A DNA stretch of 23,421 nt from a virus, in the IMG/VR virus record IMGVR_UViG_3300020472_000171, positions 1-23,421 of that record; one strand, 5' to 3'. A model generated the notes under the pieces. It searched no databases, was not told where the DNA came from, and was given only the letters and a program-made list of their open reading frames with translations. Numbering within the stretch: the stretch's first letter is position 1; every line of letters starts with the position of its first letter. The translations under genes were made by a program, and so were the position numbers. This document shows positions 21,101 to 23,421 of the stretch, in pieces.

Positions 21101-23421
21101 TGTGGACTGTCCATCCATATCACACTTAAAGTTGATAGAACCATAATCAAGTCTAACTTGATCAGCAGCTCTCTTCATTCCTTGAGGAGCAGCAGTTACA
21201 AATGTGTGAGTGTAATCACCACCTGTAATTACAGCACCAGCAAGAGCACTAACAAATGTATGTGGATCTGTATTTGTTGATGGTTGTGTAGCTAAAACTT
21301 GTATGGTAATAGTATCAGCAGTAACAGACTCAATCTGAATTGATGTATCATGGAATGGGTCTGTAGATCTAGGATATGATTTCTCAGCAGCAGTACCAGT
21401 AGCACCACCAAATCCACAACTAAACTTCAATGATTCTTCTAGAAGTTTAATACTTGTACCAGCAGTTAGTCCATGATTACCAATCGTTAAGGTCATTAGA
21501 CCTGTTGTTGGATTATAATCAGCAGCAGTAGGAGTGAATGATACTGTAGGTGACTCACCAACATGAACATCAAAGGTATTTGTAGTTACATTACTAACCT
21601 CTAACCACTTACCAGATACAGGATCAGTTGCTCTAGGATAAGTATGCTGAGTAGCATTATTATCCATGTCACACGTTAATGTGATTGAATCATCAGCAAA
21701 CTTAACTTTCTCACCAGCAGCAAACCCATGAGCATTCATGGTTACAGTCATCTTACCTGATGTTGCATTAAATGCTGCACCACCAATAGTATGAACATCT
21801 GCTGCATCTAATCCATGACCAACAATTGTTAGTTCAAGTTCACCAGTAGTAGCATTATAAACTGCCCCTGTAGGTGTGAACTGCTCTGTTGAGGATGAGA
21901 GAACCATTCTCTCAACTGCCTCATGTGCAATAATTTCTTTATTAGCAAGGATTAAATTACGTGCGTCACCATTTCTATCATTTACTAACTCTGGTGCTTC
22001 CTGAGTAATAGTAGCATCCTTATTCTGACTTAATCCATGAGCACCATAAACAAATACATCCTCACTACGCATGATTTGAACAGACATGTCCTTGGCATAT
22101 TCAATAGCACGTAAAGTTTCAGGTCTCTTCTGTGCAATATATGCTACCCTACCACTATCATAATGGTCAGCAGCATCCCAAACTTCATGGTTACCACCAT
22201 ACTTAGTGTTCTCTGCAATAGATTCTACAATATCAACTAAATCATCTTTACAATCTTGGGCAGTATATCCTGTTGGTGAAGTATATCCTGGATAATCCAA
22301 GACCATACGATCAAATGCTTCTGCTGCAATAAAGATCTTATTAGTTAATAGTTGATCTCCAGCATCACCAAAACGATCACCAACTACTTTTTTCTCTTCA
22401 GCAGTTGCTTGTTGTCCTATCTCAATTGTACTAGAGTCAACAATTCTCTTAACGTAAGTACCAGCTGGAATAACAGTATTATTTGGTGTTGCAGTAGATT
22501 TTAATTCATTAGCTTCAAAATCTGCTGGATCATAGTCAGCAACTAACATACCTGGAACAATACCAGAGCTATCACTAACATTAACAAGAGAATTATTAGC
22601 AGTTGTCTCTACATTAGTACGCTTGTAAGTAAAGTTACGAAGTGCTGCAATAGCAAGATCTCTAGCATAATCATATCCTTCCAGAGTCTCTGTTAATTCC
22701 CCAGTAATATAAGAAAGATTGTTACCAACGTAATATGATTCACCAGCTTGAATAGTATTGATGTTTCCACCAAGTCTTAAATCTTGTATTGTTGCATCAA
22801 GAAGGTATCCAATATCTCTACGACATTTCTCAATAGTAATACCATTCTTAATTAAAAGACTTGGATACTTAGATGTAATGAATCCATATGCTTCATAAGC
22901 AATAAATTCTTTATTATCTTCAATCCTATTAGCAGCATCCTGATCTTTATTACTTACTACTACATTACCACCAGGATTAAGAATCTTAGGAGCAGCAGCA
23001 AACCTCTGGAATCCTGTTGGATTTAATGTTGCTTTATGAATACTATCATTTAATCCTGCACCAGGAGTTAACTTAACAAATATTTGTTCATCTGACTTAG
23101 CACCAATAGTATATCCACCAATAGTTGCTGCTGGTCTATCATTGGGATCATAACCTTCATCATCACCAAGATATATTGCAGTATGATTAGCAGGATCATT
23201 AGATGCTTGTATATCTAAAGTATAATATGAATTTCTCTTTATAAACTCAGGAGAATCAGAAACAATCTCTGGTGGTATGATAGCATCAATATATCCACCC
23301 TTATCTTGGTTAAATGCGTATCCTTTATGTCCTTTAGCATGTAACGATGTATTACCAAAGTTACTGTTAGAGTTGGTGATACTCATATCACCACCACTTT
23401 CCATTAGGAAGTGATCAGCAA
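8609..23421 (-). CDS. Giant multi-domain phage structural/fibre protein, 5'-partial
   Basis: The frame runs from the right edge to the TAA at 8611-8609. The first ATG in view is at 23404, giving 4931 residues (over 500 kDa), but the frame stays open for five more codons (Ala-Asp-His-Phe-Leu) to the edge, and no ribosome site precedes that ATG. A second ATG at 23386 begins MSITNSNSNFGN, a beta-helix-like stretch. The real N-terminus is therefore probably outside. Numbering from 23404: helical GGN modules at about 159-502 and 1875-2216; a beta-module array at 503-1874; a Cys repeat array from about 2226 to 2475; an unrecognised region to about 3370; RAGNHTFEYLGFGPGNYS near 3380; a repetitive shaft to about 4800; and a C-terminal globular end closing in GWWLMEL. 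These last motifs are familiar from T4-like cyanophage structural proteins. It is likely a tail fibre or tail-surface protein; the precise part is not known. Confidence 0.85.
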   Translation of the reverse strand, partial: ADHFLMESGGDMSITNSNSNFGNTSLHAKGHKGYAFNQDKGGYIDAIIPPEIVSDSPEFIKRNSYYTLDIQASNDPANHTAIYLGDDEGYDPNDRPAATIGGYTIGAKSDEQIFVKLTPGAGLNDSIHKATLNPTGFQRFAAAPKILNPGGNVVVSNKDQDAANRIEDNKEFIAYEAYGFITSKYPSLLIKNGITIEKCRRDIGYLLDATIQDLRLGGNINTIQAGESYYVGNNLSYITGELTETLEGYDYARDLAIAALRNFTYKRTNVETTANNSLVNVSDSSGIVPGMLVADYDPADFEANELKSTATPNNTVIPAGTYVKRIVDSSTIEIGQQATAEEKKVVGDRFGDAGDQLLTNKIFIAAEAFDRMVLDYPGYTSPTGYTAQDCKDDLVDIVESIAENTKYGGNHEVWDAADHYDSGRVAYIAQKRPETLRAIEYAKDMSVQIMRSEDVFVYGAHGLSQNKDATITQEAPELVNDRNGDARNLILANKEIIAHEAVERMVLSSSTEQFTPTGAVYNATTGELELTIVGHGLDAADVHTIGGAAFNATSGKMTVTMNAHGFAAGEKVKFADDSITLTCDMDNNATQHTYPRATDPVSGKWLEVSNVTTNTFDVHVGESPTVSFTPTAADYNPTTGLMTLTIGNHGLTAGTSIKLLEESLKFSCGFGGATGTAAEKSYPRSTDPFHDTSIQIESVTADTITIQVLATQPSTNTDPHTFVSALAGAVITGGDYTHTFVTAAPQGMKRAADQVRLDYGSINFKCDMDGQSTTHAYPRVSDPAATALLPVSAKTADTITINVGKTINVSHDVSAAQYDPNTGDMTLTIGSHNLRTGSSVRLADQSLIFKCAKDNFNAATSYPRSTDPAYQSALKIKKVGASYHTAEGGDYDPATGILELTVPGHGFVNGDRIKISDNGLTFTCAMDGNASEHSYPRSSDPVSGDWLTVSNTTVDTFKVNVEAAGANESFTPSNAAYDPASGHLTLTFASTVGWGVGTSLVIDDNALSFTCTMDGNQVPQTYPRPNVDKAAGRSLPIIGGDGQHTVIVDVGMAGDNKYFQPTSADYNYMTGDMTLTLGQHGLAVGSDIILKDNSLTFTCDKDGNVSNHSYPRPGVDPYAGKSLSITEVGQSEHTATDVVYDSSTGDLTVTVPSHGFAGPQEFTPIVGLTAYDPATGVLTLNVPNHGLSDGEYVRIKDNTLKFTCDKDNNVSEHTYPRSSDPVSNKDIVVSNVTQSTFTVQVEVAASADQYPHTFVSAVTGAVTNGGDHIQIADGSLTLACSLGGSGVHSWVGGTAANAFNSNKSVTDATYDPATGVMVITSAAHGLQAPSSVTVTNASYTASTGVMTLTVASHGFTNGDKVKLADNSISMKCAMDGNTVSKQYPRPSDPISGKWITISNVQTDTFDINVGTSPLVQHTPTDGSYNPSTGLMTLTIGAHNLTPDTSVKITNGSLPFQCDKDNFATDHLYPRATDPSYDTAVNITSVTATTITLNVGTTTDDSLHRWKPGFAASNAITSGGDHAHIFASATPSGLQKSNSTVTFGANALSFTCDKDNNATVHTYPRTTDPAHATPLEVWAITNDTITINVGKASAGSAYPRAGFDYPSGKWLQIRETTANTFRVNVGLSSYTGNHVFLSATKNGIKKQTGTVTINVGTPTITDYKPSNAAYDPATGVMEITIGSHSLQVGDSIQIKEGGLKFTCAKDSNTTLHAYPRTTDPFYQKYIDIISTTSTTITVNVGQANDNTAGAHVYVDSLDNSITTGHHYKHTFVSSIANAVEYLPLSAHTFVTAANLCVHQKPATAHTFKRGAIGAIQRQSGTITIDVGAAAPGDRYQHQFISATAGAVTSGGNYTHAWVSSASNSVHKVFSVGGSRAYHNVDCVDDVRDVLESIADNVAYGGNDKTYDAAYSFKTGAHVVGEELETNVVFEHARDMAVQVMRDQEILPIGSHGLTQTRDTSITRDTTQNATPHGRFGDARDLILSNADLISYEAYDRMILQNPGFVPPTGNPQDCRDDIKDFITEIGYNLAFGGNDRVYDMANLYVTGAHVAGEEEQTLMAFEDAKELMVQVMRNERVLIIGSHGKTQTYDNTITTSTSTPQNNKAADAKNLILANKNFISEIALGRMLAQYTNYIPAAGYTTADCLDDLKDVVEVVAHNVAFGGNDRVWDTGNLYVSGGHADGHENETIFGFNAVRDLIIEVVRNEAVTVGGHTQLTQSMYTGTVDTANPKCQNETSAVTTLIQILTDTIATPTSLHSVTRTVSAEKCEDVRSAINTLTAIATNAITDPSSLAGVNRTVTNADYNPVTGDMVLTIGNHGFTTSDVVNIAPNSLSFTCAKDSDNTVHTYPRATDPSYTSYNAITAVTADTITVNVLSSAPSTNTSTHTFVSADIGALQVGGIIRTPSVGRCEDIRATVNSLFKILTDTISDGSSLDSVSRTISNGSCQTVASAITTLFGIITSTISNSGYLDTIERIESPKGISFGPSVNANTSTTSTILWFSWPTVAGTGGSGAAEKGVYTDLRPNIDPSFSASAANASRREESYPECATQAIAVRQYFANINTIIQNGLGSVPRNEPAQSTAALSTRATVWSLRDPNQAPPSQGNPHKLETGTPVRLVPRPRWDTVTQKYVDVDKRRVRLPNGFSPNETYYVIAPGRFTQPKDYSITTSFDGSDQSQLMLANSVENAAAGIYIHSAEVEAIDRDVEIDIYQFTLDNVYDLVKYIPSIDTGVGVVPGGLRTDVAHIFDKPDSGVPEGHPIFFRANTGDLPKVGGNFANDPTVADANNRIRGDVIFWARYVSPKVFKLYKTFANALGDNQPIIITEDKDYAVYCNKRTSPLKFDPTYDNTPTATQKGKWYLQVKDTSTPGTQDYDVQSILKRFHDTDYNDASGKDKSNDSYYTRIEDERDPNDRIYRLRYVVPKYLKSVRDPLNGFTIKMRKDETRKLPSQKIILKKISGSVSEAKFYNNVSGSTQTNEIIGWTASQFKNASPECKIDDAYDPYKKDLTGSGIIYKKVITTQNYVDFTIQSGRYFVDSVTGDTQLELSVFDLGISNNALKNESFVTVQVTVPQGGSFIKNPNMPSGTYDQASKVEWNDPGTGAGYGYIHAALPTNPNDPNNTTWHLVLKGVSGKIEYSASDSIRLSQGAVFADLLSDPDFGKSLVLKDLIKKEYPENYYRQNGAAVYTLTPGDIVEDDDGVQFYIDSVKDGGEIDDTFYIFDVQEIQKRIFEQQDGIFYLTAIRGNVSPYPTGAGNLGNFRNFKFSQPVSKLYPLNYKNDPVWFKQLDSNLVDPPITYSAADNYIHGLVTVNDFKNSLTREGIEDLVETPALTPFNFKDVNQNSIIKAEEGNATSGSEDRQIPIAGTSTVVVDQRLYVELRRPSIARAGNHTFEYLGFGPGNYSTALPIRQEVLLSPIQDFYSQSKKENGGLVFYTGLNSNGDLYIGNRKIDAITGEEEFLERATLVDSFTPDDPIDNLVTTFDTPVTFNENITVNGGDDGKKTNNFNSPVQISVEPNLGLQSLTILSTIDTSLGEDALLGRDNQQGNQATRGDIVLNKNMVAASVFQFNPRGSGGIAQGYKIQNHAVGGVGSNITPDQDGTFGTDQIVRYGSQGPLPKTGDILLKGKSVGSSGSVSWILANSFNDISSQVQHLDLDGTQTIRLKWKNSVTNSSFVPPITAASTIKIDGLSDNAVNGRWPINSGSFAGGNDYVDITITAARGNIGNDDPRLWSSEPNATLSYSDSTWKETGVLGAESIRTDTDVWGDFKVGVNTIQRAGGDAWKDAFVDNGTDPRANLDVVGTTFISGKTSPNWTTTYKAGTAHALTEQDHALLVGGDSATPDNAATFRVATTNSGMVGINTMGPSVAIPGIMTQTNDVLDSTLTVVGTGRFTDDVKFEQDVTIGWWPDAFDNGTVNVSTGITTGTFNFLMGTHFKGTQSTTTGGSKGLLIAGSAQNIELGNVQTDAQDIKIGNQSSSSAINVGATPDGASPYINKSRIKIGGAFLSTETDSYTEIGTKSFGIAGDVRLGFRRSGAGSITKFESNSETVEFLSGNSATSIVKFAENSSDVTIAGQGGKTNVRNNLVVDASARFNSDIILCGGSSSYTFTGYRAQGGSTIMSHTQQGGLSPTRNVDFIDVLRFPSTTPTGEYNAVNTESGDPWGGAEYQNPRTNVTPNLPALSGLEYYLPIDKSPYDAAGNLYYGINDILIIDSDGSGEYAEFVKIKSLVRVNQAPYYIIVERQPFGTMTTIGDFHDEDTAIFKCQVQYQSTWITADIDNSGAEDDVYLSQFGGSLEVGDYVMVDRDATGATGEIIEVKTLINQVPKKLTVKKGCDTTAEEVMFEVDSTNGNLFIGGDLTTEGSLTINGSCAAPYTNSDTNQKLTITNGDGIETFEVDTCTGDTVIGNTHGTVFVTAEAFGTGTSQYAAGVDVVHVYRKDPQAKSAGGPSTTVADPIVASTSDIIIASNIDGFVVGDLVMITNQSNIEIIQITQAPYTDGSGNLILPTQTNANYPLGGRGKEDTVATTFSAGDDVVKINKFDRTTTLLNTIPATRTDRSSGLTSIKARQPNSSDLRYEIQLRDSDLISNKQDYEQYIRIGTEWFLPDSIDGSTDTAYGVKLVKSIRESNGDVTKLFGGGHLTTNDDVEIYSGALRIYGSDRQTVVLSIANDDEHSGDGSLLDPKTGTNGLTLKGNGNFFGDLYTYQESCQINNVCSNVRTFRVAGLSGSVEMGESFYQKGKIFPTESGTESIFHIDNLGSAGVGGTQGAKDFKIYQDNAIDSFGIEKYWTANGGRRFTYVEFDIAGVGQTQTTPLQVNNNYLINSASGNNMVLYLPDNAQTGDMIRFVELSGNLTYNTSLIIRALKVNNIAVSIQGDSSGTSIAAGAGGSIPQWDSGELIIQTRNASFGLVYAGDTDLANSANAQTIPPALRGWWLMEL
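8615..8618 (-). promoter_or_regulatory. Shine-Dalgarno in the end of the giant gene
   Basis: GGAG on the minus strand lies nine bases before the ATG at 8605 and is formed by the last Met-Glu codons of the giant protein (MEL, stop). It is the clearest ribosome binding site in the window and supports the chosen start of the 564-residue collar protein. Confidence 0.65.
9800..10820 (-). repeat. Three degenerate GD-V beta modules in the shaft
   Basis: Three segments of the giant protein resemble each other. They lie at about 10810-10640 (DILIIDSDGSGEYAEFVKIK then LVRVNQAPYYIIVERQPFGT), about 10575-10410 (EVGDYVMVDRDATGATGEII then EVKTLINQVPKKLTVKKGC) and about 10045-9810 (VVGDLVMITNQSNIEIIQIT then NYPLGGRGKEDTVAT). 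The shared plan is a GDxVxI strand, an E-xx-xI strand, then a V-xR-xxxGT-like strand. They are interspersed with paired cysteines and short G-L-x-I-G-G-D shaft repeats (for example NGNLFIGGDLTTEGSLTING). Confidence 0.5.
13200..13290 (-). other. Conserved fibre motif in giant protein
   Basis: The stretch RRPSIARAGNHTFEYLGF, followed by GPGNYSTALP, lies near residues 3375-3401 of the giant protein. I recognise it as a strongly conserved block in structural proteins of T4-like cyanophages and related marine phages. It comes just before the shaft region and is the best family anchor in the giant protein. The function of the block is not established. Confidence 0.6.
15980..16735 (-). repeat. 36-residue cysteine repeats with a 106-residue insert
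   Basis: Four repeats follow the pattern C-xx(V/I)-x(S/A)-(A/V)-(I/V)-xxL-xxI-xxxxI-(S/T)-xx-S-L-xx-V-xRT. The leading cysteine codons start at 16729, 16621, 16195 and 16087. Repeats 1-2 and 3-4 are each exactly 108 bases (36 residues) apart. Repeats 2-3 are 426 bases (142 residues) apart, because one complete beta module (YNPVTGDMVLTIGNHGF to HTFVSADIGAL, with YPR at 16381) sits in the linker after VNRTV. The repeats are predicted to be helical hairpins; their function is unknown. Confidence 0.8.
16760..17782 (-). repeat. Second half of helical module 3, modules 4 and 5
   Basis: At 17782 the missing second half of helical module 3 begins (DCVDDVRDVLESIADNVAYGG) and ends with GSHGLTQTRDTSITRD near 17545. 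Module 4 (about 17510-17150: LILSNADLISYEAYDRMIL, CRDDIKDFITEIGYNLAFGG) and module 5 (about 17130-16760: LILANKNFISEIALGRML, CLDDLKDVVEVVAHNVAFGG) follow in full. In intact modules the linker between the two halves is only 13-15 residues. Confidence 0.75.
17783..21898 (-). repeat. Array of YPR/FTC beta modules
   Basis: About 1372 residues are built from a recurring unit. First comes YDPxTGxMTLTIxxHGL, then GxxVKIxDxSLxFTCxMDxN, then HxYPRxxDPxxxxxLxIxxV, then TxxTIxVNVG, and in many copies HTFVSAxxGAVxxGG. The tyrosine of YPR is encoded at 21640, 21376, 21091, 20836, 20617, 20356, 20092, 19777, 19273, 19018, 18736, 18631 and 18283, so most spacings are 73-105 residues with a mode near 85-88. 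One unit near 19500-19620 has lost YPR (HSWVGG instead), and one near 18631 is only 35 residues after its neighbour. The left end (18180-17830) has only HTFVSA-type submodules. The protein fold is unknown to me; the alternating strands suggest a beta-rich rod. Confidence 0.85.
21899..22940 (-). repeat. Helical GGN modules 1, 2 and first half of 3
   Basis: The giant protein has a helical module of about 115-125 residues. It begins with LxNKxFIAxEAxxRMVL, continues after a linker with DC-xDD-(L/V)-xD-(I/V), then YGGN, and ends with a helix carrying AxDMxVQxMRxE and the motif GxHGLxQ. Copy 1 (about 22940-22640) is divergent (CRRDIGYLLDATIQDLRLGG). Copy 2 (about 22382-22000) is complete (CKDDLVDIVESIAENTKYGG). 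Copy 3 begins at about 21990 (LILANKEIIAHEAVERMVL) and stops abruptly at 21899, where the beta array begins; its second half is found 4.1 kb away. Confidence 0.75.

Noticed and set aside
17783-21898. The repeat array as a CRISPR or a DNA-level tandem repeat
   Set aside because: Repeats are only similar at protein level, vary in length, and remain in one long reading frame without spacers or direct identical repeats.
8609-23404. The giant frame as an assembly artefact from joined repeats
   Set aside because: The units are diverged rather than identical, the frame stays open for 14.8 kb, and non-repetitive domains with familiar phage motifs lie on both sides. A collapsed or expanded repeat number cannot be wholly excluded from sequence alone.

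Overview
The window is AT-rich, and every convincing gene lies on the minus strand, so transcription runs from right to left. It looks like the distal tail-fibre/adhesin end of the structural region of a large tailed phage. The protein families point to a T4-like marine myovirus: tail-collar domains, His-x-His fibre motifs, a tail-assembly-chaperone signature, and the RAGNHTFEYLGFGPGNYS and C-terminal GWWLMEL motifs that I associate with T4-like cyanophages and related pelagic phages. The exact host (Prochlorococcus, Synechococcus or SAR11-type) cannot be read from this window. There are no tRNAs, CRISPR arrays, insertion sequences, integrases or metabolic genes.

Layout in transcription order. 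(1) 23421-8609 holds one giant structural protein of at least 4931 residues. Its frame is still open at the right edge, so the true N-terminus is probably outside the window. It contains five copies of a helical GGN module, a huge array of beta modules marked by TG-[ML]-TLTI-xxHG, FTCxxD and YPR, a 36-residue cysteine repeat array, a long central region, and a fibre-shaft/tip region. (2) 8605-6911, (3) 6911-5448 and (4) 5451-1525 are three successive tail-collar proteins, each with an N-terminal collar domain, His-x-His motifs and a similar C-terminal signature. The third carries a glycine-rich domain of about 490 residues that resembles the ALK/LTK type. (5) 1499-588 is a protein with a phage tail-assembly-chaperone signature, and (6) 591-250 is a small unknown protein. 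A rho-independent terminator at 229-205 ends the unit. (7) After a 127-base spacer that can fold into nested hairpins, a further minus-strand reading frame begins at 77 and runs off the left edge.

The genes are tightly packed (ATGA overlaps, one TAATG overlap, a 3-base gap), which suggests a co-translated late operon. A plausible picture, inferred rather than shown, is that the giant protein is a fibre or sheath-like tail component, the three collar proteins are short-fibre/adhesin tips, and the last two genes help assemble them. The most unusual signal is in the giant protein: the same beta-module family sits inside two unrelated helical repeat arrays, once as a block of about 1372 residues and once as an insertion of exactly 106 residues. 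This suggests a domain cassette that spreads and expands within phage structural genes.
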